64,000 bases of DNA from Caulobacter henricii (GTDB taxonomy: Bacteria; Pseudomonadota; Alphaproteobacteria; Caulobacterales; Caulobacteraceae), in contig NZ_CP013002.1 in assembly GCF_001414055.1 (NCBI RefSeq), positions 2,170,001-2,234,000 on the forward strand, given 5' to 3'. A program made the position numbers and the translations under genes. The notes beneath the pieces were generated by a model, which worked only from the letters and a program-made list of their open reading frames with translations, made no database searches and had not been told where the DNA came from. Position 1 is the first letter of the stretch; every line of letters starts with the position of its first letter. Positions 9,179 through 19,237 of this stretch are shown here, in pieces.

Positions 9179-10798
9179 ATGATCCTGAAGACTGCGCGCG
9201 CCTTGGCGCTGACCCTCCTGCTGAGCACGACGGCCCACACCGCCCTGGCGGCCCCGGCGATTACGGCCGGCAAGCTCAAGGCGCTCAAAGCTCAGGCGGT
9301 GGCAGGCGTCGAGTCGCGGGCCAAGCTGTCCCAGGTCATGAACGACACGATCTTCTCGTTCGGAGAGCTCGGCTTCCAGGAGATCGAGACCTCGAAGTAC
9401 ATCACCGGGGTCTTGGAGGAGAACGGTTTTACCGTGGTGCGCGGCGTGTCGGGCATCCCCACGGCCTGGACCGCGACCTGGACGAACGGCAAGGGCGGTC
9501 CAACCATCGCCTTCGGCAGCGACATAGACTGCATTCCCAAGGCCTCGCAGAAGCCTGGCGTGCCATGGCATGATCCGATCGTTCCCGGCGCGCCGGGCCA
9601 TGGCGAGGGCCACAATTCCGGCCAAGCCCTGAACGTCGTTGCGGCCCTGGCGCTCAAGGATCTCATGATCAAGGAGAACATTGCCGGGACCCTGATGCTC
9701 TGGCCTGGCGTCGCCGAAGAACTGGTGGCCGGCAAGGCCTACATGGTCCGCGACGGCGTCTTCAATGGCGTGGACGCCACCATTTTCACCCATGTCGGCT
9801 CCAACCTCGCCACTACCTGGGGACAGCCGTCGGGCACGGGCCTCGTGTCCGTGAAATACAATTTCCATGGCGAGTCCGCTCACTCGGCCGGAGCCCCCTG
9901 GCGGGGTCGAAGCGCGCTGGACGCGGTGGAGCTGATGAATATCGGCTGGAACATGCGTCGCGAGCATTTGCGGCCCGAACAGCGCTCGCACTATGTCATC
10001 GTCGACGGCGGCGATCAGCCCAACGTCGTGCCGTCCGAGGCCAGCGTCTGGTACTATTTCCGTGAGCAGACGTTCGACGCGATCAAGAAAAACTACGCCA
10101 TCGGCGACAAGATCGCCCAGGCAGCGGCCGACATGACGGATACCAAGGTCGACCACCAGGTGATCGGCTCGGCTGCGCCTCGCCACTTCAACCGGCCGAT
10201 GGCCGAGGCCGCCCAGGCCAATATCGAGGCCGTCGGCCTGCCGGTCTGGACCGCCGACGAGCAGGCCTTCGCCAAGGCCGTTCAGACCAATATCGGCGCG
10301 CCCAAACAGACCGGCCTCGACATCAAGCTGAAAGGCCTTTCTGCGCCCGATCCCAAACCGGAAAGCGGCGGCTCGGACGACATCGGCGACATCTCGTGGA
10401 TCATGCCGACCATCACGATCAACTATCCCTCAAACATCCCTGAGCTTCCTGGCCACCACTGGGCCAACGCCATCTCGATGGCCACGCCGATCGCCCACAA
10501 GGGCGTGGCGGCGGGCTCAAAGGTTGTGGCGATGACGGCGCTGGATCTCCTGACCCAGCCCAAGCTGCTCGCCGCAGCCAACAGCTATTTCAAGGACGTC
10601 CAGACCAAGGACCAGAAGTACGTGCCTATGCTCGCAGCGACCGACAGGCCGCAGACCCAGATCAATGCGGGGATCATGGCCACTTACCGGCCGGCGATGA
10701 GCAAGTTCTATTATGATCCCAGCAAATACGGGACCTATCTGGAACAGCTGGGTGTCGAATGGCCGGTCAAGCAGCTGACGCCCCCGTCTACCAAATAG
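9179..10798 (+). CDS. M20-family amidohydrolase, AbgB-like (p-aminobenzoyl-glutamate hydrolase subunit B)
   Basis: 539 residues. ATG at 9179 follows GGCGGA and opens a Sec signal peptide ([24 protein letters not shown]), so this copy is exported. Metal-ligand and family motifs include [29 protein letters not shown] and [23 protein letters not shown]. AbgB-type enzymes release aromatic amines from amidated amino acids. A cytosolic-type AbgB normally pairs with AbgA; no partner is seen here. The gene is convergent with pyrE (15-bp gap). The exact substrate is unknown. Confidence 0.88.
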   Translation: MILKTARALALTLLLSTTAHTALAAPAITAGKLKALKAQAVAGVESRAKLSQVMNDTIFSFGELGFQEIETSKYITGVLEENGFTVVRGVSGIPTAWTATWTNGKGGPTIAFGSDIDCIPKASQKPGVPWHDPIVPGAPGHGEGHNSGQALNVVAALALKDLMIKENIAGTLMLWPGVAEELVAGKAYMVRDGVFNGVDATIFTHVGSNLATTWGQPSGTGLVSVKYNFHGESAHSAGAPWRGRSALDAVELMNIGWNMRREHLRPEQRSHYVIVDGGDQPNVVPSEASVWYYFREQTFDAIKKNYAIGDKIAQAAADMTDTKVDHQVIGSAAPRHFNRPMAEAAQANIEAVGLPVWTADEQAFAKAVQTNIGAPKQTGLDIKLKGLSAPDPKPESGGSDDIGDISWIMPTITINYPSNIPELPGHHWANAISMATPIAHKGVAAGSKVVAMTALDLLTQPKLLAAANSYFKDVQTKDQKYVPMLAATDRPQTQINAGIMATYRPAMSKFYYDPSKYGTYLEQLGVEWPVKQLTPPSTK

Positions 10799-10813
10799 GG
10801 GGCGGCCTGTTGA

Positions 10814-11401
10814 CTACTGGGCTTTGAGCCGGCGGCTGCCGGGATCCTCGATGGGGATCGCGGCCAGCTCCGGCGGCAGGGCGTCGGCAGGATAGGCCGG
10901 CACTTCCAGGCTGCACAGCGAGACCAGCGGCACACCGACATCAACCTTTCCGCCAGAGCGATCGACGATGCAGGCCGCCGCGATAACGTCGCCCCCGGCC
11001 TCCTGGATCGCGGCGATGCACTCGCGCGATGACAGGCCGGTGGTGACGATGTCCTCAATCATCACGACCTTCTGGCCGGGTTCGAGGTGGAAACCACGGC
11101 GGAACTTGAAGCCCCCACCCTCGCGCTCGACATAGATCGAGGCGACGTTGAGATGGCGTGCAGTCTCATAGCCCGGGATGATGCCACCGACGGCGGGGGA
11201 GACCGCCACATCAGGCTGACCGACAGTGGCGACGATCTTCTCGGCCAGGGCCTTGCACAGGCGCTCGCAGCGCTCGGGTCGCATGAACACCAGGTTCTTC
11301 TGCAGGAAGACCGGGCTGTGCAGGCCGGAGGACAGAACGAAGTGGCCTTCGCGGAGGGCACCAGCAGCTCGAAATTCGTCGAGAACATCATCATTGGTCA
11401 T
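10814..11401 (-). CDS. pyrE: Orotate phosphoribosyltransferase
   Basis: 195 residues. The PRPP-binding motif [14 protein letters not shown] is clear and the N-terminal [17 protein letters not shown] is typical of PyrE. It converts orotate and PRPP to OMP in pyrimidine synthesis. ATG at 11401, divergent from the NUDIX gene 77 bp away. Confidence 0.96.
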   Translation of the reverse strand: MTNDDVLDEFRAAGALREGHFVLSSGLHSPVFLQKNLVFMRPERCERLCKALAEKIVATVGQPDVAVSPAVGGIIPGYETARHLNVASIYVEREGGGFKFRRGFHLEPGQKVVMIEDIVTTGLSSRECIAAIQEAGGDVIAAACIVDRSGGKVDVGVPLVSLCSLEVPAYPADALPPELAAIPIEDPGSRRLKAQ

Positions 11402-11478
11402 GGCCGGCGGCTATACCGCACCCTGACGGGTCCGCCAATCACCTTGCACATCGGCCCGGATCCCGCTCTATCCCGGCC

Positions 11479-11880
11479 ATGAGCGATCCCCAACGCCCGC
11501 GCATCGGCTGCGGTGCAGCCATTCTCGACGATCAGAATCGCCTCCTGCTGGTCAGGCGCATCAAGGCTCCCGAGGCCGGTCACTGGGGCGTGCCGGGTGG
11601 CAAGCTGGATTGGGGCGAAGCCGCGCGAACCTGCGCGGAGCGCGAAATCTCGGAAGAACTGGGGATCAACATCCTGGCCGGTCCGGTCCTGGCCGTGACA
11701 GACATGATTTCCAAAGACTATCACTGGGTGGCGATCACCTATCGAGCCACGAGCTTCGAGGGTGAGCCGTCGATCCAGGAAGACCACGCCCTATCGGCCT
11801 GGGGCTGGTTTCCGCTGAGCGCCCTGCCCTCGCCCCTGACCGCCGCCACCGCCGATGCGGTGGCCGCCCTGCAGGCCTAG
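11479..11880 (+). CDS. NUDIX hydrolase
   Basis: 133 residues with a complete NUDIX box (GKLDWGEAARTCAEREISEELG) fitting GX5EX7REUXEEXGU. The N-terminus PRIGCGAAILDDQNRLLLVRR is typical of small housecleaning pyrophosphatases acting on nucleoside diphosphate derivatives or ADP-ribose-like compounds; the substrate cannot be fixed from sequence. It converges on the RSH gene, with the two stop codons overlapping at a shared CTAG (11877-11880). Confidence 0.92.
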   Translation: MSDPQRPRIGCGAAILDDQNRLLLVRRIKAPEAGHWGVPGGKLDWGEAARTCAEREISEELGINILAGPVLAVTDMISKDYHWVAITYRATSFEGEPSIQEDHALSAWGWFPLSALPSPLTAATADAVAALQA

Positions 11881-14204
11881 CCGCGCGTTCGGTCGACCGT
11901 CTCGACCGACGGGCAGGCTCTCAGGGCCGCAGAGATATTGGTCAGGTGCTTGGCGTCTCGCACCTCGACATCGATGTCGGTGTCGAAGAAGTCGCTCTGG
12001 CGATGATGCATGCGCAGATTGACGATGTTGCCGCCGGCCTCACCGATGATCGTGCAGACCTGACCGAGCACACCGGGCGCGTTCTGGATCGTTGCGTGGA
12101 GGCGGGTCAGGGACACCGTCTCGCGCTCGGCTTCCGGCGTCCAGTTGAGGTCGCGCCAGAGATCCTCGCGGTCCTCGTAGTCGGCCAGCTTGGGGCAGTC
12201 GATGGTGTGGACATCGAGCCCTTCACCGTCCTCGCGCAGGATGCCGACAATGCGATCGCCCGGCACGGGACTGCAGCAATGGGCAAAGTGCAATGAAACG
12301 CCCGGTGTCAGACCACCGCCGCGCACGTAAAGCCTCGCGCCCTTGCCGCCCTCGATCTTGCGCCGGGCCGAGGCGGCGGCCATGTCGCTGTCCTTCATGC
12401 CCGGGAAAGCCGTTTCGAGGACCTGGCTGGGCGACACCCGTCCGCGGCCAACGGCATCAAACAAAGCGTCTTCGTTTTCGAGGGCGAACCGCTCCAGGAT
12501 CGGCCGCAAGGACACGTCCTTCAGCTTCTTGCCGGCGCGCTCGAAGATCTGCTCCACCGAGGCTCGCCCGAGGCGCAGGAACTCTTCCTTCTCGGTCTGG
12601 CGGATATGCCGACGGATCGCGGAGCGCGCGCGCCCGGTGACGGTCAGGGAACGCCAGTCTGGCGGCACCACCGGCTTGGCCCCCCGGATCACCTCAACCA
12701 CGTCACCATTGTTGAGGCCCGTGCGCAGGGGCTTCAGTTCGCCATTGATCTTCACGCCGATACAGGTGTCGCCGACGCTAGTATGGACCGCATAGGCAAA
12801 GTCCAGCGGCATGGCCCCGCGCGGCAGGCTGACGAGTTTGCCCTTCGGCGTGAAGACGAAGACCTGGTCCAGGAACATCTCGAGCTTGGCATGCTCGACC
12901 AGTTCCTCGGCGTCGCCGCCATGCTCCAGCACCTGGACCAGCTGTCGCAGGTTGGCCAGCGGATCGCGACCGCCAGCGGCCTCCATACCTTCCAGATCAA
13001 GTCCGTAGGAGGCGTCCTTGTAGCGGAAGTGCGCGGCCACGCCCTCCTCATTGACGCGATCCATGGCCTCCGTACGGATCTGCATCTCGATGCGCATGCC
13101 GCGCGGCCCGACCACCGTGGTGTGCAGCGAACGGTAGTTGTTGCGCTTGGGCGTCGAGATGAAGTCCTTGAAGCGATCCGGCACGCTTGACCAGGCGCGG
13201 TGCACCACACCAAGGGCGCGGTAGCAGTCTTCCTCACCGTCGACGATCACGCGAAACGCGTAGATGTCGGACATCTGCGAGAAGCCGATCGACTTGCGCT
13301 GCAGCTTTCGCCAGATCGAATAGGGGGACTTCTCCCGCCCATAGGCCCGGGCCGGAACCCCGGCTGTCTCCAGACGCGCCGCGATTTCCTGGCTGACCAG
13401 GGACACCGCCCCGCCCTGTTCGGCACGCAGGGTGTCCAGCCGCCGGATAATCGCGTTCCGGGCCACGGGATTGGTATGCTCGAAACTGAGCTCTTCCAGT
13501 TCCGTGCAGATGCGATGGCAGCCGATGTTGCGGGCCAGAGGCGCGTAAATGTCCCGCGTTTCGCGAGCGATACGCTCGCGCTTGGCCTGGCTCTTGATGA
13601 AATGCAGGGTCCGCATGTTGTGCAGACGGTCGGCCAGCTTCACGAGCAGGACGCGAACGTCCTTGCTGATCGCGAGGATGAACTTTCTCAGGTTCTCGGC
13701 CTGCCGCGAATGCTCGGCCTGCAACTCCAGCTTCGAGAGCTTGGTTACGCCTTCGACCAGTTCGGCGATCTCGTCGCCAAACAGGCCGGCGATATCCTCG
13801 CGACTGACCGGCGTATCCTCGATCACATCGTGCAGCAGGGCCGTAACGATGGTCGCAGTGTCGAGCCGGTACTCGGTCAGAATCCCCGCCACCTCGATGG
13901 GATGGGCGTAGTATGGATCGCCGCTGGCACGGGTCTGGCTGCCGTGCATCCGCATGGCATAGACATAGGCGCGATTAAGCAGGGCCTCATCGGCCGTCGG
14001 GTCATAGGAATGAACCCGTTCGATCAGCTCATACTGACGTAGAAACTTCTGGCGCGGCTTCTGCGCCGGTGTGGCCTCGCTGGAGGCCTGAAACGAAGAC
14101 GCGCCCGAATCGACCTCGGCTTGAGGATCGACGGGCGCGCGTTCGGATGGAGCGGCGGCAGGCGCCGCTTCAAGGGTCAGAGGGTCTGTGCCGTCGGGGC
14201 TCAG
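11877..14204 (-). CDS. spoT: Bifunctional (p)ppGpp synthetase/hydrolase (RSH), apparent CTG start
   Basis: 775 residues if started at CTG 14204. Order: a Pro/Ala-rich N-terminal tail (to about residue 55), HD hydrolase domain ([13 protein letters not shown]), synthetase domain ([18 protein letters not shown]), TGS domain ([16 protein letters not shown]), then a C-terminal ACT domain ([21 protein letters not shown]). This is the single RSH enzyme expected in Caulobacteraceae, controlling (p)ppGpp during starvation. From the rpoZ stop to Met84 there is no in-frame ATG, GTG or TTG, although family homology begins well before Met84. CTG at 14204 has a perfect AGGAGG seven bases upstream and overlaps the rpoZ stop (CTGA), suggesting coupled initiation at CTG. 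Confidence 0.93.
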   Translation of the reverse strand: MSPDGTDPLTLEAAPAAAPSERAPVDPQAEVDSGASSFQASSEATPAQKPRQKFLRQYELIERVHSYDPTADEALLNRAYVYAMRMHGSQTRASGDPYYAHPIEVAGILTEYRLDTATIVTALLHDVIEDTPVSREDIAGLFGDEIAELVEGVTKLSKLELQAEHSRQAENLRKFILAISKDVRVLLVKLADRLHNMRTLHFIKSQAKRERIARETRDIYAPLARNIGCHRICTELEELSFEHTNPVARNAIIRRLDTLRAEQGGAVSLVSQEIAARLETAGVPARAYGREKSPYSIWRKLQRKSIGFSQMSDIYAFRVIVDGEEDCYRALGVVHRAWSSVPDRFKDFISTPKRNNYRSLHTTVVGPRGMRIEMQIRTEAMDRVNEEGVAAHFRYKDASYGLDLEGMEAAGGRDPLANLRQLVQVLEHGGDAEELVEHAKLEMFLDQVFVFTPKGKLVSLPRGAMPLDFAYAVHTSVGDTCIGVKINGELKPLRTGLNNGDVVEVIRGAKPVVPPDWRSLTVTGRARSAIRRHIRQTEKEEFLRLGRASVEQIFERAGKKLKDVSLRPILERFALENEDALFDAVGRGRVSPSQVLETAFPGMKDSDMAAASARRKIEGGKGARLYVRGGGLTPGVSLHFAHCCSPVPGDRIVGILREDGEGLDVHTIDCPKLADYEDREDLWRDLNWTPEAERETVSLTRLHATIQNAPGVLGQVCTIIGEAGGNIVNLRMHHRQSDFFDTDIDVEVRDAKHLTNISAALRACPSVETVDRTRG

Positions 14205-14560
14205 TATCGCTCCTCCTGGCCGCCGTCGCGGTCGCTTTGCAGGGCGCGAACCAGTTCCAGCTCGCTCATTTGCATGTGGCTCGGATCCGCCAGCAGAGCC
14301 AGGGTCTCGGCCTCTTCTTCAGCCTCGGTATGCTCATCAACGCGCTGCAGCGTGCTGATCAGTTGCTCCTTGAGGCCTTCGTGATCGACGACGTCATCGG
14401 CGATTTCACGCAGGGCGACGACGGGGTTCTTGTCGTTGTCGCGGTCAACCAGCAGGGCGGCACCGGCCGAAATGCCGCGCGCCCGGTGGGCGGACAGCAG
14501 GACGAGCGCAAAGCGGTTCGGAACCTTCTCGACGCAATCTTCGACGGTGACGCGGGCCAT
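14201..14560 (-). CDS. rpoZ: RNA polymerase omega subunit
   Basis: 119 residues. The N-terminus [22 protein letters not shown] and the Ala-Arg-rich stretch with [12 protein letters not shown] are the omega signature. Omega helps assemble the beta' subunit. It is followed directly by the RSH gene with overlapping stop/start, the classic rpoZ-spoT linkage. The C-terminal end is acidic (EAEEEAET). Confidence 0.96.
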   Translation of the reverse strand: MARVTVEDCVEKVPNRFALVLLSAHRARGISAGAALLVDRDNDKNPVVALREIADDVVDHEGLKEQLISTLQRVDEHTEAEEEAETLALLADPSHMQMSELELVRALQSDRDGGQEERY

Positions 14561-14698
14561 GAATTCCTCGGGCTAGCCGTGATGCTCTACAAAATACGGG
14601 TCCGAGCGGCGTAACGCAACGCCGCTGAGGTTGTCGCCCATCTTTCGCGAGGGGGCGCTTATGCCTGCTTCGCGTCAGGAAGTCCAGCGCATGACGTT

Positions 14699-15214
14699 TC
14701 AGGGCCTGGCATCGCGCCCAACCTTGGCAGCGTCCGCCAAACGTACGGCAAGCTCACCGCTGACCGGATGCCGCCAGCCAGGCGCAATCTCGGCCAACGG
14801 CCCCATGACGAACAGACGCTCATGGGCTCGCGGGTGTGGCACGGTCAGGCCACCGGAGATCACCTGTCGGCCATAGGCGATCAGGTCCAGATCCAGTGTT
14901 CGGGGCGAATTGGCCACCTCGCGGTCACGCCCGAAGCTGGCCTCAATACGATGCAGAGCGGACAGGACGGCCGACGCGTCATGCGCGGCATCTACCAGCA
15001 CGACGCCATTCAGGAAGGGTGGCGCAGAAGCATCAGGCCAGGCTGCGGATGTCCACCAACCCGACCGATGAGTCACTTGCAGCCCCTCGGCGGGAAACGC
15101 GACCAGTGCCGCTTCCAACAAGGCCTCGCGACTCGTATAGGGTCCCGCAAGATTACTGCCGAGAGCCACGATTATGGCCTCGTCCAATCCATTTTGATCG
15201 ACCACATTTTTCAA
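14699..15214 (-). CDS. folK: 2-amino-4-hydroxy-6-hydroxymethyldihydropteridine pyrophosphokinase
   Basis: HPPK motifs are present: IVALGSNLAGP, the substrate box FLNGVVLVD, and SPRTLDLDLIAYG near the C-terminal third. It transfers pyrophosphate from ATP to the pterin in folate synthesis. The start is unsure: TTG 15214 (longest, 171 residues), GTG 15205 or TTG 15187; none has a strong ribosome site. The coding start faces that of the NYN gene only 12 bp away. Confidence 0.93.
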   Translation of the reverse strand: MKNVVDQNGLDEAIIVALGSNLAGPYTSREALLEAALVAFPAEGLQVTHRSGWWTSAAWPDASAPPFLNGVVLVDAAHDASAVLSALHRIEASFGRDREVANSPRTLDLDLIAYGRQVISGGLTVPHPRAHERLFVMGPLAEIAPGWRHPVSGELAVRLADAAKVGRDARP

Positions 15215-15226
15215 GGATTTGCCGCT

Positions 15227-15826
15227 TTGACCTTTTATCCGACCGACCGCCTCGCCCTCTTCATAGACGGGGCCAACCTTTACGCCGCTGCCAAGTCCCT
15301 GGGCTTCGACATCGACTACCGCAAGCTGCTCGACGAGTTCAAAAAGCGCGGCGTCCTGATCCGGGCCTATTACTACACCGCCATCAACGAGAACGACGAC
15401 TATTCACCGATACGTCCTCTGGTCGACTGGCTTGACTACAATGGCTTCACTCTGGTGACCAAGCCCGCCCGCGAGTTCACCGACAGCCAGGGCCGCAAGC
15501 GTTGGCGTGGGGACATGGATGTCGAGATCGCCGTCGACATGCTGCAGATGGCCGAAACAGCGGATCACCTGGTGCTGTTCTCCGGCGATGGCGACTTCCG
15601 CGCCCTGGTAGAGGCCGTGCAACGCAAGGGTCGTCGGGTGACCGTCGTCTCGACGATGAAGAGCCAGCCGCCCATGACCAGCGATGACCTGCGTCGCCAG
15701 GCCGATGACTTCGTCGATCTGAACGACCTGGCCAACATCATCGGCAGACCGCAGCGGGCACCAGCACCGCGTCCTCTTTCAGATGCCCGCACCCTCGCCG
15801 AGCGCGAAGCTGAAGATGAGTACTGA
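15227..15826 (+). CDS. NYN-domain protein, LabA/DUF88 family (PIN-like nuclease)
   Basis: 199 residues. The NYN/DUF88 fold is marked by LALFIDGANLYAAAKSLGFD, then GDMDVEIAVDML and HLVLFSGDGDFRALVEAV, which bring together acidic residues for metal binding in PIN-like RNases. Proteins of this type are conserved in alphaproteobacteria and are thought to act on RNA; the specific target is unknown. The start is TTG at 15227 with AAGGA nine bases upstream; the frame is open further upstream but that part is antisense to folK. The gene overlaps the downstream uracil-DNA glycosylase gene by 11 bp. Confidence 0.92.
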   Translation: MTFYPTDRLALFIDGANLYAAAKSLGFDIDYRKLLDEFKKRGVLIRAYYYTAINENDDYSPIRPLVDWLDYNGFTLVTKPAREFTDSQGRKRWRGDMDVEIAVDMLQMAETADHLVLFSGDGDFRALVEAVQRKGRRVTVVSTMKSQPPMTSDDLRRQADDFVDLNDLANIIGRPQRAPAPRPLSDARTLAEREAEDEY

Positions 15827-16499
15827 GCAACCGTCCAATATCCCCGGCGAGGCTGTCCCCTCCCCAGCTGAGCCGGCACGCGACTGCCCTCTGTGTCCTC
15901 GGCTTGTGGCCTATCGACGCGAGAATCAGGACCTCTATCCCGACTGGTTCAATGGGCCGGCTCCATCCTTTGGCGACCGCGAGGCCCGACTTCTCGTCGT
16001 TGGCCTGGCACCGGGTCGCAAAGGAGCCAACCGCACCGGGCGCCCCTTCACCGGCGACTTTGCCGGGGCCCTGCTTTACGAAACCCTGAACAAGTTCGGC
16101 TTCGCCACCGGCAGGTTCGAGGCGCGGGCGGATGACTCGCTGAGACTGGTCGGCAGCGTGGTGACCAACGCCGTGCGCTGCGCGCCACCCGGCAACAAGC
16201 CCGAGACCAGCGAAGAAAATGCCTGTCGACCCTTCCTGACCAAGCGGATCGAGGCCCTTCCCAGGCTCAAGGCCATCGTCACCCTCGGCGACGTCTCACG
16301 CCGCAATGTCCTGAAGGCCCTGGGCCTGAAGGCCTCCGCCGGCACGCCGGGCCACGGCTCCGAGTTTCAGGCCGGCCCCTATAGGATCTTCAACAGCTAT
16401 CACTGCTCACGGCTCAACACGAATACCGGCCGGCTTACGACGCCCATGTTCGAGGATCTGTTTGCAAGGGTCAGAGACTATCTCGATACAGAGGCCTAA
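15816..16499 (+). CDS. Uracil-DNA glycosylase, family 5-like
   Basis: 227 residues. An N-terminal Cys-rich segment (RDCPLCPRL) suggests part of an iron-sulphur site, followed by motif A GLAPGRKGANRTGRPFTGD and the C-terminal motif with NSYHCSRLNTNTGRL (family 5 usually HPS). Family 4/5 enzymes remove uracil and other deaminated bases from DNA. ATG at 15816 lies inside the NYN gene. Convergent with the SMP-30 gene; stops overlap by 4 bp (16496-16499). Confidence 0.9.
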   Translation: MSTEQPSNIPGEAVPSPAEPARDCPLCPRLVAYRRENQDLYPDWFNGPAPSFGDREARLLVVGLAPGRKGANRTGRPFTGDFAGALLYETLNKFGFATGRFEARADDSLRLVGSVVTNAVRCAPPGNKPETSEENACRPFLTKRIEALPRLKAIVTLGDVSRRNVLKALGLKASAGTPGHGSEFQAGPYRIFNSYHCSRLNTNTGRLTTPMFEDLFARVRDYLDTEA

Positions 16500-17524
16500 G
16501 CGACAAGGCCGCTGACCTTCAAGCGGACCCTGGCCAGGATGTCGTCAGCCGTCACAAACAGGGTGTGGCCGTCCTCGCCAAAGGCGCAGTTTGCGACGGA
16601 ACGTCCTAGATCGATGACGCCGATCAGATCACCCTTGGGTGTGAGCACCAGAACCCCACCCGGTCCCGTGGCGAAGAGCCGGCCTTCAGTGTCCAGGCAC
16701 ATGCCGTCCGGCAAGCCGGGACCGCCCGCCCGGAGCAGGGGCATGGCGTCAAAGAATACCTGGCGATGGACTGGAAGGCCGTCGTCCCCGAGGTCATAGG
16801 CCATGATCACCGGACCATCCGGATCCGAGACCGCCACATAGAGCCGGCGCTCGTCTGGTGACAGGGCCACCCCGTTCGGAAAGGTCAGCTTGTCGTCGAC
16901 GACCAGCAAGCTGCCATCGGGCCGGAGAAGATAGACGCCGTTGAAGGCCAACTCCTTGACCGGAGAGTCATTGAGCCCCGTCAGGCCGTAGGGCGGATCA
17001 GTGAAATAGACAGAGCCCGTCCGAGAGACGGCGAGATCGTTGGGGCTGTTGAACTTCTTGCCCTTGTAGCGATCGACAACGGTGGTCTTCTGATGGGTCT
17101 TCAGATCGACCCTGTAGATCGCCCGATTGCCATGATCGCAAACCAGGAGTGCACCGGATGCGTCCAGTGCCAGTCCATTCGATCCAGGTTCCCTGAAGGC
17201 CTCGGTTGGAGGCCCGTCATAGCCGGAGGGCTTGAGGAAAACGGTCGCCCCCTCGGACTCGCTCCAGCGATACATCACATTGGCTGGCACATCGGAAAAG
17301 ACCAGATAGCCGCCGTCCTGCACCCAGACCGGCCCTTCTGACCAGACAAAGCCTTCGGCCAGCATTTCGATCCTGGCCTCGCCCTCGACCACCGCATCAA
17401 GCGAGGGAGACAAATGGCGTATGCGTCCCACAGTCGGACGAGCGGCATGAGCAGACACCGAGACACCTCCGGCAAGAACGGCAGCACTGGCCCCGAACAA
17501 GGTGGAACGGCGCGTCGGCGACAT
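16496..17524 (-). CDS. SMP-30/gluconolactonase-family protein, probably Tat-exported
   Basis: 342 residues. The signal region MSPTRRSTLFGASAAVLAGGV looks like a Tat signal. A six-bladed beta-propeller of the gluconolactonase family follows, with EGPVWVQDGGYLVFSDV, NGLALDASG, NSPNDLAVSRTGSVYFTDPP and FPNGVALSPDE giving the usual metal-site Glu, Asn and Asp. Likely a periplasmic lactonase for sugar lactones; the substrate is unknown. Confidence 0.9.
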   Translation of the reverse strand: MSPTRRSTLFGASAAVLAGGVSVSAHAARPTVGRIRHLSPSLDAVVEGEARIEMLAEGFVWSEGPVWVQDGGYLVFSDVPANVMYRWSESEGATVFLKPSGYDGPPTEAFREPGSNGLALDASGALLVCDHGNRAIYRVDLKTHQKTTVVDRYKGKKFNSPNDLAVSRTGSVYFTDPPYGLTGLNDSPVKELAFNGVYLLRPDGSLLVVDDKLTFPNGVALSPDERRLYVAVSDPDGPVIMAYDLGDDGLPVHRQVFFDAMPLLRAGGPGLPDGMCLDTEGRLFATGPGGVLVLTPKGDLIGVIDLGRSVANCAFGEDGHTLFVTADDILARVRLKVSGLVA

Positions 17525-17608
17525 GTGGCAGGACCCTTCAAAATGACAGCGATGTCATATTGCTATTTCGGCCAGCTGGCGACCCGCCTTGTGTATTGGT
17601 TAGGAAAG

Positions 17609-19102
17609 TCAGCTGCGTACGCGTGGCACGGCATCGAGCCAGCGCGCATAGGCTGCCTCGCGCTCGTGCAGACCCAAGCCGGGCGTCAGCGCCTCCGCTG
17701 TTGGACGGGCCGCAACAGCCTCATCCTCAGAAGCATAGAGTCCAGCCCCAAGGCCGGCGAACAAGGCCGCACCGAGGGCTGTTGTTTCCAGATAGCTCGC
17801 TCGCTGGACCCGCATGCCGGTGAGATCAGCCAAGCGTTGCGAGAACCAGGCGCTCTTGGACATGCCCCCATCAATCCGAAGCTGTGCGTCGTCTCCGAAA
17901 GCATCCGGCGCATCGGCCCGCATGGCCTCGATGAGGTCCCGGCTCTGCAAGGCGCAGGAATCAAAGGTTGCCGCCGCGATTTCAGCCAGGCCGGCGTCAC
18001 GGGTAAGCCCGAAGATAGCGCCGCGTGCGCCAGCATCCCACCATGGCGCACCGAGGCCCGTGAAGGCCGGCACCACCACTACGCCGTGATCCGGCCGGGC
18101 TGTACGCGCCAAAGCTTCGGCCGCGCGTGGGCCACCGGTGATGCCAAGGCCTTCTCCAAGCCATTGCACGGCTGCACCCGCGACGAAGATTGATCCCTCA
18201 AGGGCATAGGTTGTCTTGCCGGCAACCCGGGCCGCCACGGTCGTCAGCAGGCGTGACCGCGACACCGGACGGGCTTCACCGGTATTGATCAGCATGAAAC
18301 AGCCTGTGCCGTAGGTCGCCTTCATCTGACCGGGGCGAATGCAGCCCTGGCCCATCAGGGCCGCCTGCTGATCTCCCGCCACGCCCCGGATCGGTACTTC
18401 ACGTCCGAGAATCTCGGTCGCTGTGACGCCATAGTCATCCGCGCAATCGAGCACACGCGGCAGCAGATTGGCCGGGACATCGAAGAGCTCGAGCATGGGC
18501 GGAGACCAAGCCTGCGCCTCAATGTCGAAAAGCAGCGTTCGCGAGGCATTGGTGGCGTCGGTGGCATGCACCTTTCCCGCCGTGAGCCGCCAGATCACCC
18601 AGCTGTCGATGGTGCCGCACAGGAGCTCACCGGCCTGTGCACGCGCCCTCGCTCCCTGAACCCGGTCAAGGATCCACGCGATCTTCGGGCCTGAGAAATA
18701 GGGGTCCAGCAGAAGGCCGGTCACCTCGGCCACCCTGGCCTCATGCCCGTCAGAGCGGAGGCGGTCACATACGTCCGCCGTACGGCGGTCCTGCCAGACG
18801 ATAGCAGGATGAATGGGCCGGCCTGTCGACTTGTCCCAGACCACGACAGTTTCACGCTGGTTGGTCACACCAATCGCCACGACATCGGAGACGGCGCGTC
18901 CAGACGTCTCCATCGCCTCGCGCAGCACAGCGACGCAGGCGGCGAAGATCTCTTCGGCATCGTGCTCCACCCAGCCGTCCGCCGGATAGCTTTGCCGCAG
19001 GGGTCGGGTGGCGTCCGCAAGGGCCGCGCCCGTTGCGTCGAACAGGATCGCACGGGTGCTGGTAGTGCCCTGGTCCAGAGCCAGAATCAGTTGTTCAGCC
19101 AC
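17609..19102 (-). CDS. glpK: Glycerol kinase
   Basis: 497 residues from GTG at 19102, which follows GGAGGCGAGGAC. The FGGY-kinase motifs LILALDQGTTSTRAILFD and GVTNQRETVVVWD are clear, with GDQQAALMGQGC and the C-terminal FGGY signature region (RIDGGMSKSAWFSQRLADL). It phosphorylates glycerol to glycerol-3-phosphate. No glpF or glpD is adjacent. The frame is open upstream to 19933 but that is antisense to the DUF2336 gene. Confidence 0.96.
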   Translation of the reverse strand: MAEQLILALDQGTTSTRAILFDATGAALADATRPLRQSYPADGWVEHDAEEIFAACVAVLREAMETSGRAVSDVVAIGVTNQRETVVVWDKSTGRPIHPAIVWQDRRTADVCDRLRSDGHEARVAEVTGLLLDPYFSGPKIAWILDRVQGARARAQAGELLCGTIDSWVIWRLTAGKVHATDATNASRTLLFDIEAQAWSPPMLELFDVPANLLPRVLDCADDYGVTATEILGREVPIRGVAGDQQAALMGQGCIRPGQMKATYGTGCFMLINTGEARPVSRSRLLTTVAARVAGKTTYALEGSIFVAGAAVQWLGEGLGITGGPRAAEALARTARPDHGVVVVPAFTGLGAPWWDAGARGAIFGLTRDAGLAEIAAATFDSCALQSRDLIEAMRADAPDAFGDDAQLRIDGGMSKSAWFSQRLADLTGMRVQRASYLETTALGAALFAGLGAGLYASEDEAVAARPTAEALTPGLGLHEREAAYARWLDAVPRVRS

Positions 19103-19237
19103 GTCCTCGCCTCCCCCTTGTTGCTTCGCCCGCGACAACCCGCCGCTGTTCTTGTCGATTGTTGGGTCACACCGTTTAAGCATGTTTTCATTTGCAGGCA
19201 GCAAGGTCATCCTCACTGCATTCAGGATTCGAGGAGG

